Part shown: in pieces, positions 39,525-47,720 of the stretch
Layout of the letters: every line of letters starts with the position of its first letter
Numbering within the stretch: the first letter of the stretch is position 1
Assembly (NCBI RefSeq): GCF_001584145.1
Contig: NZ_CP013232.1
Coordinates: forward strand, 5,208,001 to 5,272,000
Source: Collimonas fungivorans
GTDB taxonomy: Bacteria > Pseudomonadota > Gammaproteobacteria > Burkholderiales > Burkholderiaceae_D
Direction: 5' to 3'
DNA length: 64,000 nt
Notes under the pieces: generated by a model
What the model was told of the DNA's origin: nothing
The model's input: the letters and a program-made list of their open reading frames with translations, nothing else
Database searches by the model: none
Position numbers and translations under genes: made by a program

Positions 39525-40292
39525 ATGCCAAGAATCATTTCCGCCAATCTCAACGGCATCCGCTCAGCGGCCAGAAAAGGCTTTTTTGAATGGATGGCCA
39601 AACAGTCAGCCGATTTCGTCTGTGTCCAGGAACTGAAGGCGCAAGCCGCCGACATGACGCCGGAATTCCTGGCGCCGGAAGGTTACACCGGCCATTTCCA
39701 TTACGCCGAAAAGAAAGGTTATTCGGGCGTCGGCCTGTATAGTAAACGCAAGCCGAATGCCGTGCGGATTGGCTTCGGCAACCCTGAATTCGACGCCGAA
39801 GGGCGCTATGTGGAATGCGATTTCGGCGACCTGACGGTGATCTCGCTTTACTGCCCGTCCGGCTCCTCCAGCGAAGAACGGCAGATCGCCAAGTTCCGCT
39901 TCATGGAAGCCTTCCTGCCGCACCTGCAGCAGCTCAGGGAAAGCGGCCGCGAAGTCGTGATTTGCGGCGACTGGAATATCGCGCACCAGGAACGCGACCT
40001 GAAGAACTGGAAGGGCAACAAGAAAAATTCAGGCTTCCTGCCGGAAGAACGTGCCTGGCTCACCCACCTGTTTGAGCAAGTCGGCCTGGTCGACGTGTTC
40101 CGCCAGGTCGACCAGCGCGATGAGCAGTACACCTGGTGGAGCAACCGCGGCCAGGCCTGGGCCAAGAACGTGGGATGGCGCATCGATTACCACATCTCGA
40201 CGCCCGGCATCGCCGCCAATGCGCATGCCGTCGCCATCTACAAGGACGAGCGTTTCTCCGACCATGCGCCGCTGACAATCGACTACTCCTGA
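39525..40292 (+). CDS. xth: Exodeoxyribonuclease III
   Basis: A 255-residue AP endonuclease/3'-exonuclease of the EEP fold. Motifs are ISANLNGIRSA with the metal-binding Asn, CVQELKAQ with Glu, CGDWNIAHQERDLKN and RIDYHIST, and the C-terminal SDHAPLTIDY with the catalytic His. It repairs abasic sites. The pairing with pyrE (divergent) recurs in betaproteobacteria. It is convergent with the amidotransferase gene, with one base between them. Confidence 0.95.
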   Translation: MPRIISANLNGIRSAARKGFFEWMAKQSADFVCVQELKAQAADMTPEFLAPEGYTGHFHYAEKKGYSGVGLYSKRKPNAVRIGFGNPEFDAEGRYVECDFGDLTVISLYCPSGSSSEERQIAKFRFMEAFLPHLQQLRESGREVVICGDWNIAHQERDLKNWKGNKKNSGFLPEERAWLTHLFEQVGLVDVFRQVDQRDEQYTWWSNRGQAWAKNVGWRIDYHISTPGIAANAHAVAIYKDERFSDHAPLTIDYS

Positions 40293-40293
40293 T

Positions 40294-41073
40294 CTACCCT
40301 GCTTGACCTTGGACCGGCTGGCCGTCGACAAAGACGATCAGCTCGCCCTCGCCGAACTTGGTCCACACCTCGTTGGTGGTGAGCGGTTCAGTGACAATCA
40401 CCGCCACCCGGTCTTGCGGCGTCGTCACCTGCGAGAAATCGACGCTGACGTCTTCGTCCGACAGGTGGGCTTCGGCAAACGGAAACTGGCGCACGATGTA
40501 GTACAGCTTGGTGGAACAATGGGTGTACAGGGCCGAGCCGTCCGACAGCATCACGTTGAAGGTGCCGTGGGCGGCGATCTGCTGCGTCAGTTCGCGCAAG
40601 GCCAGCGTCAGCTCAGCCTGCGCCGGCGGCGTATCGCCGAAACGGCGCCGCAGCTGCTGCAGCAGGTAGCAGAAAGCCAGTTCGCTGTCGGTATTGCCGA
40701 CCGGCCGGTATGGGCCATCCAGCAGCGGCGCAAATTCCTTGAGGTCGCCGTTATGGGCGAACACCCAGTAGCGGCCCCACAGTTCACGCACAAACGGATG
40801 GCAATTCTGCAAGGCAACCTGGCCCTGGGTAGCTTTGCGGATATGGGCGATGACGTTTTTCGACTTGATCGGACAACGCCGGATCAGCTCCGCCACCGGC
40901 GAGGCGATCGCCGCCTGGTAATCGACAAAATGGCGCACGCCGCTGCCTTCGAAGAAAGCGATGCCCCAGCCGTCGCTATGGTGATCGGTCTGGCCGCCGC
41001 GCGTGGCGAAGCCGGTAAAACTGAACACAATGTCGGTCGGCACATTGCAATTCATTCCAAGTAACTGACACAT
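40294..41073 (-). CDS. Class II glutamine amidotransferase (YafJ-like)
   Basis: A 259-residue Ntn-hydrolase. Cys2 after the initiator Met (MCQLLGMNCN) is the expected nucleophile after processing. Further motifs are SDGWGIAFFEG, NVIAHIRKATQG, VFAHNGDLKEF and GNTDSELAFCYLLQQL. It is a free-standing glutaminase domain of the YafJ/EgtC group without synthase partner. The acceptor of ammonia is unknown. Confidence 0.88.
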   Translation of the reverse strand: MCQLLGMNCNVPTDIVFSFTGFATRGGQTDHHSDGWGIAFFEGSGVRHFVDYQAAIASPVAELIRRCPIKSKNVIAHIRKATQGQVALQNCHPFVRELWGRYWVFAHNGDLKEFAPLLDGPYRPVGNTDSELAFCYLLQQLRRRFGDTPPAQAELTLALRELTQQIAAHGTFNVMLSDGSALYTHCSTKLYYIVRQFPFAEAHLSDEDVSVDFSQVTTPQDRVAVIVTEPLTTNEVWTKFGEGELIVFVDGQPVQGQAG

Positions 41074-41163
41074 ATTCCTGAACCAGGTGAGATAAGCCGC
41101 TAAATACAGATTCTATCTGTCTCCTGGCAACGGTATCACGCAGCCGCTGTAATCAAAAGTTAA

Positions 41164-41189
41164 ATATGGTGGCGCTATATGGTGGCGCT
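41164..41189. repeat. 13-bp direct tandem repeat upstream of the BMP gene
   Basis: ATATGGTGGCGCT occurs twice without a gap. It lies 135 bp upstream of the binding-protein start. A hairpin with 7-bp arms GCGCCGG/CCGGCGC (41282-41303) lies closer to the start, ahead of the ribosome site. Their role is unknown. Confidence 0.6.
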
Positions 41190-41323
41190 TGTTGTGCCGA
41201 TATCAGGCCGGCGCTATACCTTGTATAGCCTGCATCAAATGGCCCGCGCCCGCTTTGCCAGCAATATGTACGGGCAAACGAGCGCCGGCATCAGATCCGG
41301 CGCCTTATAAAGAGGAAGAGACA

Positions 41324-42388
41324 ATGCCGCCGATCCCCCGCCCGTCCTGCGCCGACGCAGGTTCCGCCATGCCTGAACAGGAATGCCGCATCCGCTGGTG
41401 GCTGCTATTGCTGCCGCTGGCGCTGCTGCTGGCCAGCGTGAGCGTCATCAGCAGCGCCGCCGAGCTGCCCAAGATCATTTACGTGCGGCCGGTGCCGAAC
41501 AACGACGACGTACTGCTGCAGCAAGGCAGCAGCGGCGTCAGCAACGCCGCCAAGCTGTACCGGCTGCAAGCCAGCACTCTGGAAAGCCAGCCGACCCGCG
41601 CCGGCCGCCAGCAGCAGCTGGACAACGCGGTCCAGCAGGGGGCCGCGATCGTGGTGGTGATGGGCATCGAATTCAAGGAAATACTGGACAAGGTTGCGCG
41701 CCTGGCGCCGCAAGTCCGCTTCCTGATCCTGGAGCATTGCATCGACAGCGCCGCCAGCAATATCACTTGCATCACTTTCCGGGAAAGCGAAGCCAGCTAC
41801 CTGGCCGGCATGCAGGCGGCGCTGGCCTCGGGCAGCGGCAAGATCGGACTGATCGGCGCCAGCAATACCGCCTTGCGCCAAAAGAACAGCATCGCCTTCG
41901 CCAACGGCGCACGCGCCGCCAAGCCGGCGATTACGGTGCATGAACCGCTGTGGGTGGAAGGCCCGCAGCCGTTCAACGACCCGTCGCGCGCCGAAGCGCT
42001 GACCAAAACCATGCTGGGCGACGGCGTCGACGTTATCTGGGCCGCTGCTGCCGGCAGCAACTCCGGCGTGTTCAAGGCGCTGACGCCGCAATCGCGCGCC
42101 AAGGCTATCGGCAGCGGCGTCAACCAGTGCATACAGGCGCCCGGGCGGGTGCTCGACAATGTCGAAGTCCATGCCGATACGGCGATTATCCTGGCAGTAG
42201 GCTTGCTGGCCAACGGTTCGACCGCGCCGCGCTTTGACTTCGGCCTGAAAGAAGGCGCGGTGGCGCTGACCGCGCTGGGCCTGGACGCCGCTTATTCCGA
42301 ATGCGAAATCCTGCGCCAGCGGCCTTTGCTGTTGAAGCTGCGTGAGACCGGCAACGCTATCGCCAGCGGCAAGCTCAAAGTCGATTAA
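41324..42388 (+). CDS. BMP family (PnrA-like) substrate-binding protein, orphan
   Basis: A 354-residue protein of the basic-membrane-protein family. A Pro/Cys-rich leader is followed by a membrane segment RWWLLLLPLALLLASVSVIS, ending at a signal cleavage site near SAA-EL. The type 1 periplasmic-binding fold contains SGVSNAAKLYRL, VVVMGIEFKEILDKVARLAP and FRESEASYLAGMQAALASGS, and VDVIWAAAAGSNSGVFKAL. BMP proteins often bind nucleosides or autoinducers. No permease or ATPase lies beside it. The start at 41324 follows AGAGGAAGAG. The N-terminus before the membrane helix is about 25 residues longer than usual. Confidence 0.75.
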   Translation: MPPIPRPSCADAGSAMPEQECRIRWWLLLLPLALLLASVSVISSAAELPKIIYVRPVPNNDDVLLQQGSSGVSNAAKLYRLQASTLESQPTRAGRQQQLDNAVQQGAAIVVVMGIEFKEILDKVARLAPQVRFLILEHCIDSAASNITCITFRESEASYLAGMQAALASGSGKIGLIGASNTALRQKNSIAFANGARAAKPAITVHEPLWVEGPQPFNDPSRAEALTKTMLGDGVDVIWAAAAGSNSGVFKALTPQSRAKAIGSGVNQCIQAPGRVLDNVEVHADTAIILAVGLLANGSTAPRFDFGLKEGAVALTALGLDAAYSECEILRQRPLLLKLRETGNAIASGKLKVD

Positions 42389-42444
42389 ATGGCGGGCCCG
42401 GCCCGATTCTGATAGCGTTGTGGTTTTATTCCGGGTGGAGCAGC

Positions 42445-43347
42445 ATGGATCAACTGGCAGCGATGCGCGCATTCCGGCGCGTAGTCGAGACCGGCAGCTT
42501 CACTGCTGCCGCGGCAGAACTCAACCAGTCGCACACCATCGTCTCGCGCCAGGTGCGCCAGCTGGAGCTGGAGCTGGGCGCGCAGCTGCTGAACCGCACC
42601 ACGCGCCGCTTCGCCTTGACCGAAGCCGGTCAGGAATATTATGAGCGCAGCCGGCACATTATCGACCAGCTGGATGACGCCGCCCAGGCAGTGTCGGCGC
42701 ATCAGGCGCGCCCTTCCGGCGTGTTGCGGATCAACGCGCCAATGGCGTTCGGCACCCTGGAACTGACGCAATGGCTGCCGCAGTTCATCCTCGCCAACCC
42801 GCAGCTCAAGGTCGACCTGGTCTGCAACGACCGCCTGGTCGACATCATTGAAGAAGGTTTCGACGTCGCGCTGCGCCTGACCCGCGCCCTGCCCGACTCA
42901 ACCCTGGTCGCAAAGCGCCTGGCATCCTGCGGAATCCTGCTGGCGGCGGCGCCGGACTACCTGAAACGGCATGGCGTGCCGCAGCAGCCGGCCGACCTGG
43001 CGCAGCATAATTGCCTGACTTATACGCTGGCGCAAAAGCCGAATGAATTCCTGTTCCAGGCCGCCGACGGCAGCGAGCACGCCGTGACCGTGCGCGGCAA
43101 CCTGCAGGCCAATACCGGCATCGCTTTGCGCTCGGCGGCCCTGGCCGGGCTAGGCATTGCCGCCACCAGCTCCTTCATCGTGCACGACGACTTGCGGCGC
43201 GGCGACCTGCTGCACGTCCTGCCCGAGTTCACGCTGAAACCGCGCGACCTGTTCGCGATCTATCCGCAAAACCGGCACCTGTCGCCCAAGGTCAGAGCGT
43301 TTGTCGATTTTGCGGCGGACTGGTATCGCAGCCCGCGCTGGGAATGA
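42445..43347 (+). CDS. LysR family transcriptional regulator
   Basis: A 300-residue LysR protein with N-terminal helix-turn-helix (GSFTAAAAELNQSHTIVSRQ) and effector domain with SGVLRINAPMAFGTLELTQW and DIIEEGFDVALRLTRALP. It resembles the LysR protein at 280 in subgroup. ATG at 42445 has GGAG upstream. It follows the BMP gene on the same strand by 56 bp. Its target is not evident; the nearest candidates are the small genes to its right. Confidence 0.9.
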   Translation: MDQLAAMRAFRRVVETGSFTAAAAELNQSHTIVSRQVRQLELELGAQLLNRTTRRFALTEAGQEYYERSRHIIDQLDDAAQAVSAHQARPSGVLRINAPMAFGTLELTQWLPQFILANPQLKVDLVCNDRLVDIIEEGFDVALRLTRALPDSTLVAKRLASCGILLAAAPDYLKRHGVPQQPADLAQHNCLTYTLAQKPNEFLFQAADGSEHAVTVRGNLQANTGIALRSAALAGLGIAATSSFIVHDDLRRGDLLHVLPEFTLKPRDLFAIYPQNRHLSPKVRAFVDFAADWYRSPRWE

Positions 43348-43362
43348 GACTCCGACGCCTGC

Positions 43363-43521
43363 TTATAGATGCAGATGGAAATGGCCGCCACCGAACAAGC
43401 CTATCAGGCCGATGGCGATCAGGTAGAAAGCAACGATATAGTTCAGGAGTTTCGGCATGACCAGGATCAGGACGCCGGCGAGCAGGGAAACTACAGGTAC
43501 TAGCGACAGATGGATATTCAT
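43363..43521 (-). CDS. DUF3096 family small membrane protein
   Basis: A 52-residue frame below the usual length cutoff. It reads MNIHLSLVPVVSLLAGVLIL, then VMPKLLNYIVAFYLIAIGLI and ends GGGHFHLHL. Two hydrophobic helices with a short Lys-containing loop fit the DUF3096 family, which has no known function. The position, between two genes in a gap of about 240 bp, agrees with a real gene. The ribosome site is weak. It is convergent with the LysR gene, whose stop lies 15 bp away, and divergent from the ferredoxin gene. Confidence 0.75.
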   Translation of the reverse strand: MNIHLSLVPVVSLLAGVLILVMPKLLNYIVAFYLIAIGLIGLFGGGHFHLHL

Positions 43522-43586
43522 GGACAATCTTTTTATGATGGAAAATGGCCGAGCCGTGGATTTTACAAGATGAGCGCCATCATACG

Positions 43587-43901
43587 ATGATTTTCCAGAC
43601 CGAATTCACTGTTCGCATTGAACCCAAAGGGTGGAGGTTTGTGGCGTCCGATGCCATCCCCTTGCTGCAAGCCGCACGAAACTCGGCCGTCAGTTTACCG
43701 AGTTCATGCAGGAACGGCACATGCCGCACCTGCATGTGCCGTTTGCTGAGCGGACAAATACGTTATCAGATCGAATGGCCGGGCCTGAGCAGCGATGAAA
43801 AGAAGGACGGTTACATCCTGCCCTGCATCGCCTATCCGCAATCAGACCTGGTCATCGAAGAGCCCCGCGCCACTGCCCTGCCGCCGCCAGTTTTAGGCTA
43901 A
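43587..43901 (+). CDS. 2Fe-2S ferredoxin-like protein
   Basis: A 104-residue protein with the plant-type 2Fe-2S ligand pattern: SCRNGTCRTCMCRL gives Cys-x4-Cys-x2-Cys and LPCIAYP the fourth Cys. The domain fills almost the whole protein, so it is a free-standing electron carrier and not a reductase fragment. The start at 43587 begins MIFQTEFTVRIEPKGW. The redox partner is unknown. It is convergent with the tautomerase gene, and their ends overlap by nine bases. Confidence 0.8.
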   Translation: MIFQTEFTVRIEPKGWRFVASDAIPLLQAARNSAVSLPSSCRNGTCRTCMCRLLSGQIRYQIEWPGLSSDEKKDGYILPCIAYPQSDLVIEEPRATALPPPVLG

Positions 43902-44294
43902 GCGCGCCGCCACCGCCCGGTGCTGCTGCGTCAATCCGCCAAAGCCGTAAGCCGCAGCGCGCACATCGTGGACATGGACATAACTTTCGTGATGCAGTTC
44001 GCCCAGCAATGCGCCGATTTCCTTGAAGACGGCGTCGATATACGCCGCCTTTTCGTCGGCAGTATTGGTTTCGTCGGTGATGCGGATATCGAGGAAGAAG
44101 CTGGTTTTTCTTTGCGCCGCCAGGGACGGGCCGCCGACAAACCAGTGTGCCGGATCGACGTGTGAAATCGCGATCGAAGTCAGCTCCGGCTTCTTGTGCA
44201 GGATCGCCGCGGTCAGGCGCGACAGGGTGCTGGCTACCTTGGCGGAAACGACGGTGTCGGGCGTGGTGGATAGCAGTACGGCAAGGATAGGCAT
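43893..44294 (-). CDS. Tautomerase family protein
   Basis: A 133-residue protein that starts Met-Pro (MPILAVLLSTTPDTVVSAKV), so that removal of Met exposes the catalytic N-terminal proline of the tautomerase superfamily. The length, about twice that of 4-oxalocrotonate tautomerase, suits an MIF-like or fused two-module subunit. The substrate is unknown. It lies 34 bp downstream of the cysteine hydrolase gene on the same strand and may share its operon. Confidence 0.75.
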   Translation of the reverse strand: MPILAVLLSTTPDTVVSAKVASTLSRLTAAILHKKPELTSIAISHVDPAHWFVGGPSLAAQRKTSFFLDIRITDETNTADEKAAYIDAVFKEIGALLGELHHESYVHVHDVRAAAYGFGGLTQQHRAVAARLA

Positions 44295-44328
44295 GATTTC
44301 AGCTCCATGTTTAGTTTAGTTAAGCAAC

Positions 44329-44961
44329 TCAGATAGCCAGTTCCAGGATTTCACTGGTAGTGCGGATTTCCGCGACTGCATCGGACAAGCCGGTCAGCAC
44401 CGCCTTGTGCAGGTCCTTGTGACTGACCACGCTGCCGTCCCAGCTTTCGATATCGCGGGTGGCGCTGGCGTCGCTGGCGATAATGACCTGATAGCCATGG
44501 GCGACACCATCGAAAGCGGAAGCCGCCACGCAATTGTTGGTCATCAAGCCGCTGATGATCAGCTTCTTGACGCCGCGCGCCTGCAATTGCTGCTGCAGGT
44601 CCGTGCCGGCAAAGGAACTGGGGAAAGACTTGCGAATGGTGGAATGATGCACAGCGCACCGCACCTCCGGATGGATTTCCGCCATCGCCGTGTTTTGCGT
44701 AAACAGCGGCCGCTCGGCGGAACCCCACTGCTGGATATGGAATACCGGCATGCCATGCTTGTCGGCCAGCGCAATCAAGCGATTGGCGTTGCGCAGCACC
44801 GCCAGGCCGTCGGGGATCGGCAGCTTACCCGTGAAATATTCGTTCTGGATATCGATCACCAGCAACGCGGTCGATTGCGGCGCCAGGCTGGCGCTGGCAG
44901 CGGCGCCGACGATGGTGCGGATGGTCGGGTTGCCATCTGGTTTGGCTGTCGAGGCGGTCAT
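44329..44961 (-). CDS. Isochorismatase-like cysteine hydrolase
   Basis: A 210-residue protein of the isochorismatase fold. The Asp-Lys-Cys triad region is visible: LLVIDIQNEYF for Asp, RKSFPSSFAGTDL for Lys, and GLMTNNCVAASAFDGVAHGY for Cys. Members hydrolyse isochorismate, nicotinamide, N-carbamoyl amides or related substrates. The ATG at 44961 follows GGAG. It pairs with the tautomerase downstream. Confidence 0.85.
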   Translation of the reverse strand: MTASTAKPDGNPTIRTIVGAAASASLAPQSTALLVIDIQNEYFTGKLPIPDGLAVLRNANRLIALADKHGMPVFHIQQWGSAERPLFTQNTAMAEIHPEVRCAVHHSTIRKSFPSSFAGTDLQQQLQARGVKKLIISGLMTNNCVAASAFDGVAHGYQVIIASDASATRDIESWDGSVVSHKDLHKAVLTGLSDAVAEIRTTSEILELAI

Positions 44962-45177
44962 GTGAACTCCTGGTGGTGATCTGGAGTACACAGGTTAAGC
45001 CAGCGGCTTGGCAGAGAACAGCGGGCTGGCAACACATTATTTGTGCTGAAACAGCACAAATGCCTGAAAACTTGGCTCTTTCGCTTCGGGATACAAAGAA
45101 GACTAAATTCAGACCGAATTTAGAATACAATCAGTCCATCGGCAGTAACAACAGCTTCCAGCGGAAGGAAACCGGTA

Positions 45178-45450
45178 ATGAAATTCTCGACTCAAGTCAG
45201 ACCAATCAGTTATCTCAAGAGCCATGCGGCCGAGATCGTCAAGGACATCACTGAAAGCCGCGAGCCCATGCTGATCACCCAGAATGGCGAAGCCAAACTT
45301 GTCGTGATGGATGTGCGGTCATATGAAGAACACGAAGAAACCCTGTCCTTGCTGAAAATTCTGGCGCTAGGCAACCGCGAAATTGAACAGGGACAGCTCC
45401 ATGCCGCGGCTGACGTATTTGCGGAACTGGACAAAGAAGACGCGCAATGA
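45178..45450 (+). CDS. Type II antitoxin, Phd/YefM family
   Basis: A 90-residue antitoxin. The N-terminal DNA-binding part reads FSTQVRPISYLKSHAAEIVK and TESREPMLITQNGEAKLVVM, typical of Phd/YefM. The C-terminus would be disordered until bound to toxin. It precedes the RelE-like toxin and overlaps it by four bases (ATGA), a common coupled layout. AT content of this pair is higher than that of the neighbours, which suggests horizontal arrival. Confidence 0.9.
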   Translation: MKFSTQVRPISYLKSHAAEIVKDITESREPMLITQNGEAKLVVMDVRSYEEHEETLSLLKILALGNREIEQGQLHAAADVFAELDKEDAQ

Positions 45451-45773
45451 GCTTTCAAGTCGTTTTCCTTAATTCGGCAAAGCTGGATTTACAGGAGCTG
45501 AAAGCCTACATCACAAAGAATTTTGGCCATGAAACGTGGCAAGCCAGTTACGGTAAACTAAAAGAAGCCGTGTTGGGCCTTGAAGATTTTCCCCTCAAGG
45601 GAAAAGTACCCGAAGAAATTCAAAGCCTGAATCTCACGCAATACCGGCAGGTCATCTCCGGCATGAACCGGATCATTTATGAAATCCGCCAGCAAACTGT
45701 CTTTATCCACATCGTTTGCGATACCCGCAAAGACATGAGATCGCTTTTGACCAAACGATTGCTGAGAATCTAG
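45447..45773 (+). CDS. Type II toxin, RelE/ParE family
   Basis: A 108-residue toxin of the RelE/ParE fold. It begins with FQVVFLNSAKLDLQELKAYI and carries YRQVISGMNRIIYEIRQQTV and IHIVCDTRKDMRSLL near the end. RelE-type members cut mRNA on the ribosome, ParE-type members poison gyrase; the sequence alone does not separate the two. The partner antitoxin is directly upstream. Confidence 0.88.
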   Translation: MSFQVVFLNSAKLDLQELKAYITKNFGHETWQASYGKLKEAVLGLEDFPLKGKVPEEIQSLNLTQYRQVISGMNRIIYEIRQQTVFIHIVCDTRKDMRSLLTKRLLRI

Positions 45774-45776
45774 GTT

Positions 45777-46244
45777 TTAATCTGCCAACGGCAAGGGACT
45801 GGACGGCTTGATCTCCTCCAGGCACACCATCGATCGCACGCCAGCCACCCCCGGCACCTGCATCAGGCGATCGGTCAGGAACGCCGACAGCGACTTCAGG
45901 TCGCTCGCCGCCACCTTCAGCAAATAATCGAAATCGCCCGAGATCGTGTAGCACTCCAGGATTTCCGGGAACAGCCGGATCGCCTTTTCCAGCTTGCGCA
46001 CCTGCTTGAACTGCTCGCGCGCGATGTTCAGGTTGACGAAGGCCACCACGCCGAGCCCGATGGCGGCCGGCTCCACCTGCGCCGCATAACCGCGGATGAT
46101 GCCGTCCTTCTCCAGCCGCTGCACGCGCCGGTAGCACTGCGGCGGCGACAGGTTGACTTGTTCGGACAGCTCCACGTTCGAAGCGCGGCCGTTAGCCTGC
46201 AGGGTTCGCAGCAAAATTCGGTCATAGCGGTCGAGTTTTTCCAT
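45777..46244 (-). CDS. Lrp/AsnC family transcriptional regulator
   Basis: A 155-residue Lrp-type protein. The helix-turn-helix is LSEQVNLSPPQCYRRVQRLE and the C-terminal RAM domain senses an amino acid (VVAFVNLNIAREQFKQVRKL, LECYTISGDFDYLLKVAASD). It starts with AAGGAG at good spacing. It is divergent from the ornithine aminotransferase gene across 238 bp, so it probably controls that operon in response to ornithine, arginine or a related amino acid (inferred). Confidence 0.92.
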   Translation of the reverse strand: MEKLDRYDRILLRTLQANGRASNVELSEQVNLSPPQCYRRVQRLEKDGIIRGYAAQVEPAAIGLGVVAFVNLNIAREQFKQVRKLEKAIRLFPEILECYTISGDFDYLLKVAASDLKSLSAFLTDRLMQVPGVAGVRSMVCLEEIKPSSPLPLAD

Positions 46245-46269
46245 CTCAATCTCCTTTTATGCATGATTC

Positions 46270-46304
46270 GTGCACATTACAGTGTATTCATGAGTAATTA
46301 TGCA
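46270..46304. promoter_or_regulatory. Imperfect inverted repeat, candidate Lrp-type operator
   Basis: GTGCACATTAC (46270-46280) and GTAATTATGCAC (46293-46304) form an imperfect dyad with 12 bases between the arms. It lies about 26 bp before the Lrp start, in the divergent control region with the ornithine aminotransferase gene. Lrp-type proteins bind such AT-rich dyads. Confidence 0.45.
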
Positions 46305-46482
46305 CAAATATTTCCAATGCTTGTGATTATCATGTAGGCAGATGCAGTACACCTATAAAACAGCATTTTGCAGCTACCTCTAAGCACCGCAGCCGGCGCC
46401 CGCTGACCGGGACCAGATGTGATTGACGCTTGCGTCGATCCATACGCTAGGTTCTTAGAAGTGGCCTCACCAGGAGCCGATC

Positions 46483-47720
46483 ATGAAGAACCATGCAATA
46501 ACTCTCGAAGACCGATACTGCGCACACAACTATGAACCGCTGCCGGTAGTGCTCAGCAGCGGCAAAGGCATATGGCTGTGGGACCAGGACGGCAAGCGCT
46601 ACATGGACATGATGTCGGCCTACTCCGCCGTCAGTTTCGGCCACAGCCACCCGGCTCTGGTAGCGGCATTGAGCAAGCAGGCCGGTCAGCTGGCGGTGGT
46701 CTCGCGGGCGTTTTACAGCGACCAGCTGGGACCATTCCTGCAATTGCTGTGCGAAATGACCGGCATGCCCAAAGCGCTGCCGATGAACAGCGGCGCAGAG
46801 GCAGTCGAGACTGCCATCAAGGCGGCCCGCAAATGGGCCACAAGGTAAAAGGCATCGCCGACCAGACAGCTGAAATCATCGTTTGCCGCGGCAATTTCGC
46901 CGGCCGCACCACGACCATCGTCGGTTTTTCGTCGGAAGCCCAGTACCGCGACGGTTTCGGGCCGTTTTCCGGCGGTTTCGCCACGGTGCCGTTTGGCGAC
47001 GCCGCCGCGCTGGAAGCTGCCATTACTCCGCGCACCGCCGCTTTCCTGGTGGAGCCTATCCAGGGCGAAGCCGGCATCATCGTGCCGCCCGAAGGTTACC
47101 TGGCGAAATGCCGTGAAATCTGCGACCGCCACAATGTGCTGCTGATCTGCGACGAAGTGCAGACTGGGCTGGGCCGCACCGGCCGCCTGCTGGCCAGCGA
47201 CCACGACGGCATCAAACCGGACGGCCTGATCCTCGGCAAAGCGCTGGGCGGCGGCTTGCTGCCGGTGTCGGCGTTCCTGGCGCGGGAAGACCTGATGGCG
47301 GTATTTACCCCCGGCGACCACGGCAGCACCTTCGGCGGCAATCCGCTGTCGGCTGCCGTCGGCCATGCCGCGCTGCGCCTGCTGCGCGAAGAAAAGCTGG
47401 CAGATAACGCTCAGCGCATGGGTGAGCGCTTACTGACAGGGCTACGGGCGATACAGCATCCGGCCATCCGCCAGGTCCGCGGCAAAGGTTTATTGATCGG
47501 CATGGATCTCGACCCGAGCTTCATTTCCGCGCGCGAATTCTGCGAACGCCTGATGCAGCAAGGAATCTTGTCGAAGGACACGCATGACACGGTAGTGCGC
47601 TTTGCGCCGCCGCTGATCATTAGCGCCAACGATATCGACGCTGCTCTGGAAGCCATCAAGCACACGTTTTCATCTTTACTCACACCCCCGACTCACCTGA
47701 CCGAAAGGAGCTACGCATGA
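46483..47720 (+). pseudogene. rocD: Ornithine aminotransferase, frameshifted
   Basis: Two frames together make one class III aminotransferase. The first, from 46483, reads MKNHAITLEDRYCAHNYEPL through MNSGAEAVETAIKAARKWAT and stops at 46848. The second continues GHKVKGIADQTAEIIVCRGN and then LICDEVQTGLGRTGRLLASD, with the PLP lysine in LILGKALGGGLLPV, to 47720. One missing G in the TGGGCC stretch at 46835-46837 explains the break; AARKWGHKVKG would be the intact join. Restored, it has 412 residues, normal for ornithine-oxo-acid transaminase, which makes glutamate semialdehyde from ornithine. It overlaps the next gene by four bases. It may be a real lesion or a sequencing indel. Confidence 0.88.
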
